Assembly: GCF_001750685.1 (NCBI RefSeq)
Contig: NZ_CP017269.1
Span: 4,443,416 to 4,507,415, forward strand
Length of the DNA stretch: 64,000 nt
DNA from: Geosporobacter ferrireducens
GTDB lineage: Bacteria; Bacillota; Clostridia; Peptostreptococcales; Thermotaleaceae
Direction: 5' to 3'
Shown piece by piece: positions 45,784 through 54,631 of this stretch. The position numbers and the translations under genes are program-made. The notes below the pieces were generated by a model. The model ran no database searches. It saw nothing but the letters and a program-made list of their open reading frames with translations, and was not told the DNA's origin. The first letter of the stretch is position 1. Each line of letters begins with the position of its first letter.

Positions 45784-47150
45784 ATGCTTAAAAACAAAGA
45801 TATGCAGTTAAGCATCTATTCAATATTATACAATAAAATTCCAGATAATCATATACTAAAGCTTGTAAATCATGCTGTAGACTTTAGCTTTATCAACAAG
45901 CTTTTAGAGAAGTCATACTGTAAATACTATGGACGCCCTGCTAAAGAACCTGAGCTGATGATTAAGATTTGCCTCACCCAAGCCTTTTAGCTAAATTTAG
46001 AGTTCATCGATTAAAGGAATCAACCATGGATGAGATCCTTATACAAGTTGTAAAACAATGCATTAATAAAGGCATTTTAAAAGATACTTCCCTCAGCGTA
46101 GACTGTACCCATACCCATGCCAATACCTTTAAAGCCGTTCCAGAAAGGGTCATGAAATACCTTGCTAAAAAGATTTTCAAAAATCTAGAGGAAGAAAATG
46201 GACAAATCTTAGAAGGCTTAAACACAACTATTCCCCAATACAAAGAAATTGAGGATCATAAACAAGCAAAAGAAACGATGAAACAATATTTGGAGGAAGT
46301 CATAGAAAAAGTTAAAGAAAATATCAAATTAGAAGATCATCCTAAAACTCAAGCCACCATTGAAAATGCAAAGATGATCTTATCCGATCCTAAGTTCATC
46401 CAACAAAGAGGCCTACGATCCTTAGTGGATCAAGATGCTAGGGTGGGATACAAGTCGAAGACAGAAAGTTTTTTTGGCTACAAAACCGAATACCTCATCA
46501 CAACAAAAGAAAGAATTATTACTGCTGTAAAATCCTATGATGGTGCCTATGTGGATGGCAATGGTTTTGAAGAACTCATGGATCTGTCCAATAAAACAGG
46601 AATGATTCCACAAGAAGTATATGGGGATAAGACTTACTTTAGAAAACAGATACTAGATACGATATCAGAAAATCAAGCGCAAGCATATATTCCGGTAAGC
46701 GAGTCAGTGTATCGGATTGATGAGAGCCGGTACAGCTACAACAAAGATTCTGATCAATGGGTTTGTGATTTTGGAAACTATACCATAGAAAAGAAACGGT
46801 TTAAAAAGAAAGATGGTAGAGAATTCTACAAGTACAAATTTGACAAACAAAACTGTAGAGATTGTCCCTATAGAGAAGAATGTCTTCATGCCAGGGCAAA
46901 AGTGAAAATACTTGATATTAGTATCAATACTCCGGAGTTCTACGAGTATAGCCAATGAGCCAAGACCCAAGAATTCCTTGATAAATACAAACAACGTGCA
47001 TCACAGGAGTGGAAAAATGGAGAGATGAAGAGATTTCATGGACTAAACCGTGCCAAAGGGTATGGTCTGCGGAGCATGTCCATACAAGCAAAACTAACGG
47101 CATTGGCAGTAAATTTAAAGAGGATTGCAGCACTGCAATCCTCTTTAAAT
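45784..47150 (+). pseudogene. IS1182-family transposase, inactivated
   Basis: The N-terminal part starts at ATG 45784 (MLKNKDMQLSIYSIL...) and stops at 45990. The expected continuation, LPHPSLLAKFRVHRL, resumes in another frame at ~45967, with the intervening ~50 residues missing, so there is an internal deletion with frameshift. The middle keeps DDE-type features (LSVDCTHTHAN, QDARVGYKSKTESFFGYKTEY). A second lesion is a TGA at 46956-46958, after which the same frame continues with AKTQEFLDKYKQRASQEW and RFHGLNRAKGYGLRSMSIQ. Not functional. Confidence 0.85.
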
Positions 47151-47152
47151 TT
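47111..47152. repeat. 42-bp palindrome with perfect 20-bp arms
   Basis: AAATTTAAAGAGGATTGCAG (47111-47130), two loop bases CA, then the exact reverse complement (47133-47152). It lies in the 3' end of the IS1182 transposase frame. It would form a cruciform or a very stable RNA hairpin. Confidence 0.85.
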
Positions 47153-47292
47153 CATTTTTAATATTCAGGCGAGAAAATATCCGATGAAGCATAAAAAATC
47201 AGGACTCAGATATTTTTGTATCCATAAAAAGGGGTACTTTTTCAGTGGTTTCGGACGGTTCCGTGACACGATATATTTCAAGCGATTTAGAT

Positions 47293-47358
47293 ATATGCTA
47301 ACTGCAACACACCATCCACGTTGAGGTCGTCTCATTAATTGTTAGACAGCATCCATAA
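47293..47358 (+). repeat. rlmD-type junction, copy 2
   Basis: The 23-bp arm ATATGCTAACTGCAACACAC plus CAT at 47293-47315 leads into CACGTTGAG (47317-47325). The frame then reads HTIHVEVVSLIVRQHP and stops at 47356-47358, a plausible RlmD C-terminus unlinked to any upstream methyltransferase frame. Confidence 0.7.
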
Positions 47359-47406
47359 ATAATGATTAATAAACAAATAATATGGTATAATTGAGCTAAG
47401 AATTCA

Positions 47407-47711
47407 ATGAATTATGGTGGTGAAGTCAAAATACTAACTCTGGATGATATTAAAAACGCTATTGCAGATATCTTAGCAAAATACCCTATTTAAAAATTAT
47501 CTTTATTTAGTTTTTATGCCAATGGGACCGGAAAAGAAGATAGTGATGTTGATATGCTTGTGGAGTTTTTATCACCTAATGTTTCACTTTTAACCATATC
47601 AGATATGAAATTGAGTCTAAATTAAATAAAGAGGTAGATTTGATTCATGCTCCAAGTGAGGAGAATTCGTTGATAAAGATCGATAAGGTTGTTGATATCT
47701 ATGAACACTAG
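47407..47711 (+). pseudogene. MntA-type nucleotidyltransferase antitoxin, decayed
   Basis: The frame from 47407 reads NYGGEVKILTLDDIKNAIAD, meets TAA after KYPI, and continues KLSLFSFYANGTGKEDSDVDMLVEF, where the expected GSYANG...SDxDLL nucleotidyltransferase motif is damaged. A frameshift near 47605 precedes ESKLNKEVDLIHAP and IDKVVDIYEH to the stop. MntA proteins AMPylate and silence HepT toxins. The stop codon overlaps the next relic's start, as in intact pairs. Confidence 0.7.
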
Positions 47712-47863
47712 AGACTATCAAATTATCAATAAGCTTCTTCAAGAAATATCAAATTTTGAAGATGGGCGACGTATGGATTACGCTGGTAGAGGATATTCCT
47801 AATGTAAAAATACAATTAGAAGATATGATAAAGAATATTAAATTCAAGGATGGCAATTTATAG
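47701..47863 (+). pseudogene. HepT (HEPN) toxin, decayed
   Basis: Starts MNTRDYQIINKLLQEISNF, then an internal deletion and frameshift join it to the C-terminal HepT part DVWITLVEDIPNVKIQLEDM. The HEPN catalytic RxxxxH motif is gone with the deletion, so no toxin activity remains. It is paired with the broken MntA relic just upstream. Confidence 0.6.
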
Positions 47864-48081
47864 ATGCTATCCTTTCTTTATAGCAGGATATACATTAAGA
47901 GCTCTGATATTTATCGTTTTTAACACATCAAATTAGTTCACTATCAGTATAAGCGAAAAAAGCTGTAGTTAAGATATGCTAACATACATATCAGGGTGAA
48001 TACGTTGCACAGCTAATACGAATGGAATGGGCTAATTCTGCTATACGAAGTTTTAATATAGAAAAGGAGAAGTGTATAAAT

Positions 48082-49242
48082 ATGTCAAACAAGATACTCA
48101 AAAGTCAAATGTTACAAGCCGTAGAAAATCAAATAAGGATGAACGATCCAAAGTGTGTGAATATTACCTTACAACGACTTGTAGAAAAAGGTTATACAAA
48201 GCAGGAAGCTAAAGAAATGATTGCTGCAATTCTGGTAGAACAGATGTATTTTATCTTAAAGGAGAATAAGAAATTTAATGAGGAAGAATATGAAGAACGC
48301 TTAAACAGTTTAGGACGAGAGCTGGTACTGGATCATAATGATACTGCATTGGATAAAGCTGAACATAGCGTTGAAGAATTGCTTGATCAAGTTGCCTACA
48401 ACACCGGACATTTCCCGAAGGAGGAGATAGAAGAAATTATATGCAAAAAGGAAGAGGCAATCCCGTTTCTGTTGGATATCTTGAAAGAGATAAGAGACAA
48501 TCCCGAACAGTATCGGGATGAATATGGCTATTTTGCTCATATTTATGCAGCTTACCTTTTGGCACAATTTCGTGTCAAAGAGGCTTATCCAATATTAATC
48601 GATATTTTAAGCTTGCCAGACGATTTGCCATATGATTTGTTTGGTGATTCAATATTGGAAGCTGGCAGTCGAATGCTTGCTACTGTATGGGGGTCAGATG
48701 CAAGTCTGATAAAAGCATTGGCAGAAAATGAAGAGGCAGATGAATATATGCGTGGACAGGCTATAGAGGCATTGGCAATTTTGGCATTGCATAATGTGCT
48801 AGAACGAGACCAAGTCATTGCATATTATAAGAAACTAATCAATGAGCCTGCGATAATGAATAAGCCTCTATTGCTGGGATTATTAGTGATTGCATGCTGT
48901 GATATCTATCCAGAAGAACTGTATGAGGATATAAAAAACTGCTATGATGAGGCTTTGGTAGATGAATCTATAATTGGTATGGAAAGCGTTGATGACGCGA
49001 TGCGGCAGGGAAAAGACTATGTTCTAGAGAGTTCTAGAAACAATACACACATGGAATTTATTGAAGATACCATAGCTGAATTGGAATGGTGGGCTTGCTT
49101 TGAGGAAACTTATAAGCAAAGAATGAATGCTAGGCAAAACTTCAAGAGCGCTCAAACGATAACAAAACCGCCCAAAATAGGTCGCAACGACCTATGTCCA
49201 TGTGGAAGCGGGAAAAAGTATAAGAAGTGCTGCGGGAAGTAA
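48082..49242 (+). CDS. SEC-C motif protein with DUF1186-like helical repeats
   Basis: A 386-residue cytoplasmic protein. The last 21 residues, with [18 protein letters not shown], form a SEC-C zinc motif. The middle (~110-330) is a HEAT-like helical region resembling DUF1186 ([41 protein letters not shown]). The N-terminal ~90 residues, [16 protein letters not shown]..., are another small helical domain. SEC-C proteins are thought to bind ribosomes, chaperones or nucleic acid partners. GGAGA precedes the ATG. It appears to be the one intact gene of size in its 2.6-kb block. Confidence 0.78.
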   Translation: MSNKILKSQMLQAVENQIRMNDPKCVNITLQRLVEKGYTKQEAKEMIAAILVEQMYFILKENKKFNEEEYEERLNSLGRELVLDHNDTALDKAEHSVEELLDQVAYNTGHFPKEEIEEIICKKEEAIPFLLDILKEIRDNPEQYRDEYGYFAHIYAAYLLAQFRVKEAYPILIDILSLPDDLPYDLFGDSILEAGSRMLATVWGSDASLIKALAENEEADEYMRGQAIEALAILALHNVLERDQVIAYYKKLINEPAIMNKPLLLGLLVIACCDIYPEELYEDIKNCYDEALVDESIIGMESVDDAMRQGKDYVLESSRNNTHMEFIEDTIAELEWWACFEETYKQRMNARQNFKSAQTITKPPKIGRNDLCPCGSGKKYKKCCGK

Positions 49243-49466
49243 GCAGCGAGGTAAACACGCTGATTCAATATACAAAGAAACAGATAGATAACCTTAAATG
49301 AAATCTGTATTGATTCAGGGTGAAAATCCTTGTTTGAATGATATTCAAATTTAGCAAGAAATTCTGCGTTACAGACGGATTGACTCAATTAATTATATGA
49401 CCATGTTAGAGAAGAAGAAATATTCAACAGTATAATATATTTCAAAATTTTTATGAAGGTGGTGAA

Positions 49467-49817
49467 ATGGCAAAAGCTCAAAGTACGCCACGTAGAAAAA
49501 GGTATAAAAAGAACGAACGACTTATTCATGCAGCCCAATGGATACAGGAGAATTCTCCAATGAAAAATATCATTAAACGATATGCAAAATGGTTTGGGGT
49601 ATCAAGACTTTGTGCTGCTCAAGAATTAATTAGTTTAGGAGTTATCTTCGATACAGATGTGGTGAGCAGAGAAAAACAATTGGAAATTGATAAAGCCAAT
49701 CAACGCAGAAAAGCGAAGGAGAAACGTATTCAATTGTATGATGAAACATACTATTATTTTGAGAATATAGCAGAAGAAGAGGATTTGATAGAACATGATG
49801 AAGGTATTCCGTTTTAA
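49467..49817 (+). CDS. Small basic DNA-binding-like protein
   Basis: A 116-residue protein with a basic N-terminus (TPRRKRYKKNER), a helix-turn-helix-like segment (IIKRYAKWFGVSRLCAAQEL, ~33-52) and an acidic C-terminus (NIAEEEDLIEHDEG). GGTGG lies upstream of the ATG. It ends about 40 bp before the arm of the next rlmD-type junction, so it is the last gene of its block. Role in mobile-element control is a guess from position. Confidence 0.6.
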   Translation: MAKAQSTPRRKRYKKNERLIHAAQWIQENSPMKNIIKRYAKWFGVSRLCAAQELISLGVIFDTDVVSREKQLEIDKANQRRKAKEKRIQLYDETYYYFENIAEEEDLIEHDEGIPF

Positions 49818-49858
49818 TATAAAGGTGAGGGCAATACGCTTTGGTACATTCTTCCTAC

Positions 49859-49924
49859 ATATGCTAACTGCAACACACCATGCACGTTGAATCCATAGCC
49901 CTGTTGCAGAAGGGGAAAAGCTGA
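49859..49924 (+). repeat. rlmD-type junction, copy 3
   Basis: The same 23-bp arm as copy 2 (49859-49881) precedes CACGTTGAA (49883-49891). The frame reads HTMHVESIALLQKGKS and stops at 49922-49924, again a plausible alternative RlmD C-terminus. Confidence 0.7.
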
Positions 49925-50031
49925 TATTTCAAAGCCTTGTAGAATCGCAGATGAAAACATGTTTTGGCGTGAGAGGATGACTTTCACGTCTTTTATTTTG
50001 TAGAATAAATAGGCTTGTCTATTTTACATAG

Positions 50032-50358
50032 ATGATAAAGGGATGCAAATATAACGGTAAATATCTTTTAGGAAATTTGCTTATTTGTGGCGATTGTGGT
50101 GCATCTCATCGGAGAAGAACGGAAAGGGGTAAGGTGGTTTGGAGATGTGAGACAAGGATAGAAAAAGGGAAAGACGCATGTGCCAATTCGCCTACGTTGG
50201 ATGAGGAGTGGATTAAGAAAGTACTTGGCGAAACGGTATGTGAAAATGGCGCTTATGATGAAAGTGTAATCAGGGATAAAGTTGATATAATTCAGATATT
50301 TAATTCGTATAGTATAATTTGTTATAAAAATGAAGAACAGGCTAAGATATTTTTCTAG
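50032..50358 (+). pseudogene. Large serine recombinase, C-terminal zinc-ribbon remnant
   Basis: A 108-residue frame matching only the recombinase zinc-beta-ribbon region: KYLLGNLLICGDCGASHRR, then WRCETRIEKGKDACANSPTLDEEWI. Catalytic serine domain and recombinase domain are missing upstream. Large serine recombinases integrate phages and conjugative elements. This one lies 108 bp after a junction and may be what is left of the integrase of that block. GC and codon use are like the neighbours. Confidence 0.78.
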
Positions 50359-50476
50359 AAAGATAGATGGCGAAAAGTTTATATTCTAATAATGCGAATA
50401 TTGGTAAAATATAGTATAATAAGAATAATTGTATCGATTATTCAGAGATTAAGGCACCAAGAAAGAGGATGATCCA

Positions 50477-51319
50477 ATGGCAAAGAAACCTGTAAAAGAA
50501 ACAATTCAAGCCAAAGGTATAGATATTGCTATCTATACTGAAGATTTTCAGAACGAATTTATTTCACTTACAGATATTGCACGCTATAAAAGTGATGAAC
50601 CCAAAGATGTCATTAAAAATTGGATGAGAAGTAAGGACACAATTGAATTTTTAGGTCTCTGGGAACAATTACATAATGATAAATTTAAAGGGGTCGAATT
50701 CGACTCCTTTAGAAATCAAGCAGGTTCAAACGCTTTTACATTGTCACCTCAAAAATGGATTGATAGTACGAATGCAATCGGTATTGTTTCCAAATCAGGC
50801 AGAAATGGTGGTACCTTTGCTCATTCTGATATTGCTTTTGAATTTGCTTCTTGGATTTCGGCGGAGTTTAAGCTCTATATAATAAAAGACTATAAAAGGC
50901 TAAAAAACGATGAAAGCAGTCGGCTTTCCTTGGGATGGAATCTCAATCGTGAGATTTCAAAATTGAATTACAGAATTCACACTGACGCTATCAAAGAAAA
51001 TTTAATTCCGCCAGAACTGACACAATATCAAATATCCATAACCTATGCCAGCGAGGCCGATGTGCTTAATGTCGCACTGTTTGGCATAACCGCTAAGCAG
51101 TGGCGCGAAAAAAATCCAGATAAGAATGGAAACATTAGAGATTATGCTACCTTAAATCAATTACTGGTGTTGGCTAATATGGAAAGCTATAATGCGATTT
51201 TAATAGAGCAGAGCAAATTGCAACCGGAGAGGCTACAGCTTTTGAATAAGCTAGCCATTCATCAGCTTGAGTCGATACAGAAAATAAATATGGACACCAT
51301 TAAACGGCTCGAGGGTTAA
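50477..51319 (+). CDS. KilA-N domain protein
   Basis: A 280-residue protein. The KilA-N DNA-binding domain spans ~10-145 (FISLTDIARYKSDEPKDVIKNWMRSK, then WIDSTNAIGIVSKSGRNGGTFAHSDIAFEFASWIS). The C-terminal half is helical and unlike known domains. KilA-N proteins are common in phages and mobile elements, where they act as regulators or antirepressor-like proteins. GAGGATGATCC lies upstream of the ATG. It appears intact. Confidence 0.85.
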   Translation: MAKKPVKETIQAKGIDIAIYTEDFQNEFISLTDIARYKSDEPKDVIKNWMRSKDTIEFLGLWEQLHNDKFKGVEFDSFRNQAGSNAFTLSPQKWIDSTNAIGIVSKSGRNGGTFAHSDIAFEFASWISAEFKLYIIKDYKRLKNDESSRLSLGWNLNREISKLNYRIHTDAIKENLIPPELTQYQISITYASEADVLNVALFGITAKQWREKNPDKNGNIRDYATLNQLLVLANMESYNAILIEQSKLQPERLQLLNKLAIHQLESIQKINMDTIKRLEG

Positions 51320-51384
51320 TATAGCTGGAGTACTGTTTTTATAGGTTTTATTGTTAAGAATTTAAGGGGCAATGGAGGTAAATT

Positions 51385-51638
51385 GTGGATCATAGTAAGC
51401 TTTTAGATCATAAATTTAAAAAAGGTAAATTTGTTCCCCCTTGGAATGAATTTATGTCCGAGTTGAGCAGAGAAGAGTCATGGTATTTTGGAGACTTCTA
51501 GAATACCTTTGGGTAGCATTAATATTAGATTACTATGGCCGGGAAGATGGAGACGTTAAGTGTTATAGAATAATGAAAAAGCTTGGTATTGCAGAGTTAA
51601 AGAAATATATATCAATATTTATCGGAATATTGGGATGA
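51385..51638 (+). pseudogene. Frameshifted remnant of a small conserved protein
   Basis: From GTG 51385 (TGGAGG six bases upstream) the frame reads DHSKLLDHKFKKGKFVPPWN to a stop at 51501. Shifting frame near 51492 gives RLLEYLWVALILDYYGREDG and ends at 51638. The joined protein would have the LPEYLW-like block of a clostridial hypothetical family I remember but cannot name. A single small indel explains the break; the C-terminal portion is also short. Confidence 0.5.
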
Positions 51639-51649
51639 GGGATGGCATA

Positions 51650-54542
51650 ATGAACTTTGAAGAGTTGCTTGAAAAATATCAAACATTGCTGGTTGAAAAT
51701 AACAATTTAAAGGAAGAAATAAAAAGATTAAAAGCCCAACTTGGCACTGAAGAATTACTGGCTGATTCTGATGAAATTTTTGAGTATAAATCTGACTCTG
51801 AAACGTTGGAACAAGAATCAGTTGATCAAGTTTTCACTTCGGAAATTGATAACATGTCAGACCCAATGGAAAAAATCAAGCTGTTTATGTCACTATTTAA
51901 AGGTCGGAAAATCCAAAAAAAGGGACAGCGGGGTATTCACCGTACTGTTTGAATGAATGGAAACCTGGATTATGCCGAAAACCAACGGGCACTTGTACCA
52001 ATTGTACTAATAAGGTATATGCTGTACTAAATGAAAAGGTTATTGATGACCATTTACGAGGATATAAAAATTCTGTCGCAGGAATATATCCCTTGTGCCT
52101 TGATGAAACCTGCCATTTTTTAGTTATAGACTTTGATGGAGAAGAATGGCAAAAGGATATTTCAGTACTGAGAGAAGTGTGTGTTAAATTTGATATTCCA
52201 TTAGCAGTTGAACGCTCACGCTCAGGCAAAGGAGCCCACGGCTGGTTTTTCTTTAAGAGTCCCATACCTGCTGCTTTAGCAAGAAAATTTGGAAGTGCAC
52301 TGCTTACTTGCTCCATGAACAAAAGGCATGAGATAAAATTTAAATCATATGACAGGTTATTTCCTAACCAGGATACTATGCCAAAGGGTGGTTTAGGGAA
52401 CTTAATTGCTTTGCCTTTGCAAAAAGCTGCAAGAGAGAATCATAACAGTGAATTCATCGATGAAAATTATCAACCATATCGTGATCAATGGGCATTTTTA
52501 GGAGCTATTCCAAAACTCTCAGAAGATAATATTGAAATACTGATATCAAAACTATGTCATGGAAACGAACTTGGCGTATTAATAAAAGATGAAGAAGACC
52601 AAAAACCATGGGAAATAAGCAAAACTAAATTATTGAAAAATGATTTCCCCAAGACTGTTGAAATTGTAAAAGCCAATATGATTTTTATTCCGAGAGCAGG
52701 TATTTCTCAAAGAGCGCTAAATTATTTTAAACGTTTAGCAGCCTTTAAAAATCCCGAATTTTACAAAGCACAAGCCATGAGATTATCAGTAAAAAAGCTA
52801 CCAAGAATTATCTCATGTTCTGACGAAACGACAGAATATCTATGCCTGCAAAGAGGATGTGAAACGGATTTAAAAGATGTATTTAAAGAACTGAATATAG
52901 ATGCTCATTTTATAGATAAAACGCGAACTATGGCAAAAGCATTGACATTGAATTCAATGGGACTCTGAGAGATGAGCAGTTTCTGGCAATGGACAAGCTA
53001 TTGAAATATGATAACGGAATACTTTCTGGAACAACGGCTTTTGGTAAAACAGTTGTGGCAATAAACCTGATTGCTGAAAGAAAGGTAAATACGCTTATTA
53101 TCGTTGACAAAATCAATCTGGTCTCACAATGGAAAAAAAGACTAATGGAGTTTCTTACTATAAATGAAACTTTGCCAGATACAGATGCCGGAAAAAAGAG
53201 AGGAAGAAAAAAGGTCAAAAGCATTATAGGGCAATTGGGAGCAGGAAAAGACAACTTAAGTGGGATCATTGATATAGCTGTAATGCAATCGTTAAATAGA
53301 ATGGGTGAAGTAAAGGATTGCGTAAAAAATTATGGTATGGTTATTGTTGATGAATGTCATCATGTTTCAGCATTTAGCTTTGAAAAGATACTAAAAAGTA
53401 TAAATGCGAGATATATTTATGGACTAACCGCAACACCAACAAGGAAGGATGGACACCATCCTATTATTTTTATGTAGTGCGGTCCAATACGGTATAGAGA
53501 TGATGCGAAAAAACAGGCCGAGAAAAGACCTTTTGAACATTATGTTATACCAAGATTTACATCTCTACGAGTTCCCGTGGGTAAAGATGAGAAAGATATC
53601 TCTATCCAGGAGCTATATGCCGAAATCGTTATGAACGAAATGCGCAATCAGCAGATTATAGATGATGTAGTAAAAAGTTATGAGAATGGTAGGAACTGTG
53701 TTGTTCTTACAGAAAGAACTGCACATGTCAAATTACTTACAAAGAAACTGAATGAGAGAATTCCTGACGTAATATCCCTTATGGGTGGAATGAGTGCGAA
53801 GAATACCAGGGAAATTCTAGAGCGAATAACAGATACACCTATAGATAGGCAGTTGACTTTAGTGGCTACGGGTAAATATATAGGGGAAGGTTTTGACGAA
53901 CCACGTCTTGATACTTTGTTCTTAGCTATGCCTATATCGTGGAAGGGCACTTTGCAGCAATATGCAGGACGGCTTCACAGACTATTTGAAAATAAAAATG
54001 AAGTGCGAATATATGATTATGTGGATATTCATATTAGGATGCTGGAAAAAATGTACAATAAACGACTTAACGGATATGCGTCCATTGGATACAAAGCAAA
54101 AGGCGAAAGTATTGCAGCAGAATCAGTAGATATTATTTTTGACAAAAGCAACTTTTTACCAGTATATGCAAATGATATTGTGAATGCATCGAGAGAAGTT
54201 TTGATAGTAAGTCCATTTATCACGAAGAAGCGAACTTTACAGATGCTACAATACCTGGGAGCATTAGGAAGCAAGGTGAAAGTTATCGTAGTCACCAGAC
54301 CACCTGATGAATTTAGAGACAAAAATACGACTGCTCTGAAAGCTACGATAAGATTGTTGCAAGATGCTGGAGTTATTATGGTTTTTAGGACAAATATACA
54401 CCAGAAATTCGCAGTTATTGATCAAAGAATCATATGGTATGGTAGTATCAATCTACTAAGTTTTGGTAGTGCAGAAGAAAGCATCATGAGACTTGAAAGT
54501 CCTAATATTGCAAATGAGTTGATAAAGAGTATAGAAAAATAA
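51650..54542 (+). pseudogene. TOTE-type primase-helicase-phospholipase D gene, broken by three lesions
   Basis: Joined, the product would be ~960 residues: coiled coil (NFEELLEKYQTLLVENN), archaeo-eukaryotic primase domain (51949-52968; FLVIDFDGEEW, ERSRSGKGAHGWFFF), SF2 helicase (GTTAFGKTVVAIN Walker A, VIVDECHH Walker B, TATPTRKDG, YAGRLHR), and a phospholipase D-like nuclease (HQKFAVIDQRIIWYGSINL). Lesion 1 is a deletion with frameshift near 51906, between SLFKGR and ENPKKGTAGYSPYC. Lesion 2 is a 2-base insertion (CG duplicated) near 52922, restored by NYGKSIDIEFNGTLRDEQF. Lesion 3 is a TAG at 53475-53477, probably from CAG, in an otherwise open frame. This architecture is that of TOTE conflict systems. 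Confidence 0.8.
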
Positions 54543-54564
54543 TTATTATCATGATCTTACCATC

Positions 54565-54618
54565 TTCTTTGAGAAGCTTTTTAAAAAATATCAAGCTTTG
54601 TTAGTTGACAATGGGGCT
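54565..54618 (+). pseudogene. Scar of a second TOTE N-terminus
   Basis: FFEKLFKKYQALLVDNGA reads in one frame here and aligns with NFEELLEKYQTLLVENNN at the beginning of the primase-helicase gene 2.9 kb upstream. It stops at a TGA (54619-54621). It suggests a second, otherwise deleted copy or a duplicated 5' end. Confidence 0.5.
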
Positions 54619-54631
54619 TGAAAGAAGAGAG

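Larger units (their letters stand above)
45640..47266 (+). mobile_element. Degenerate IS1182-type insertion sequence
   Basis: Terminal inverted repeats GAAACCACTGAAAAA (45655-45669) and TTTTTCAGTGGTTTC (47238-47252) flank a broken transposase gene. Both outer edges carry REP-like sequence (GGGGACGGGG at left, GGACGGTTCCGTGACA at right), resembling the repeats around the RAYT gene. Exact element ends are uncertain. Confidence 0.75.

Noticed and set aside
52910..52930. Programmed ribosomal frameshift in the primase-helicase gene
   Set aside because: No slippery heptamer or downstream pseudoknot is seen; the break fits duplication of a CG dinucleotide.
53475..53477. Programmed stop-codon readthrough in the primase-helicase gene
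   Set aside because: Two further lesions in other places break the same gene, so decay is simpler than recoding.
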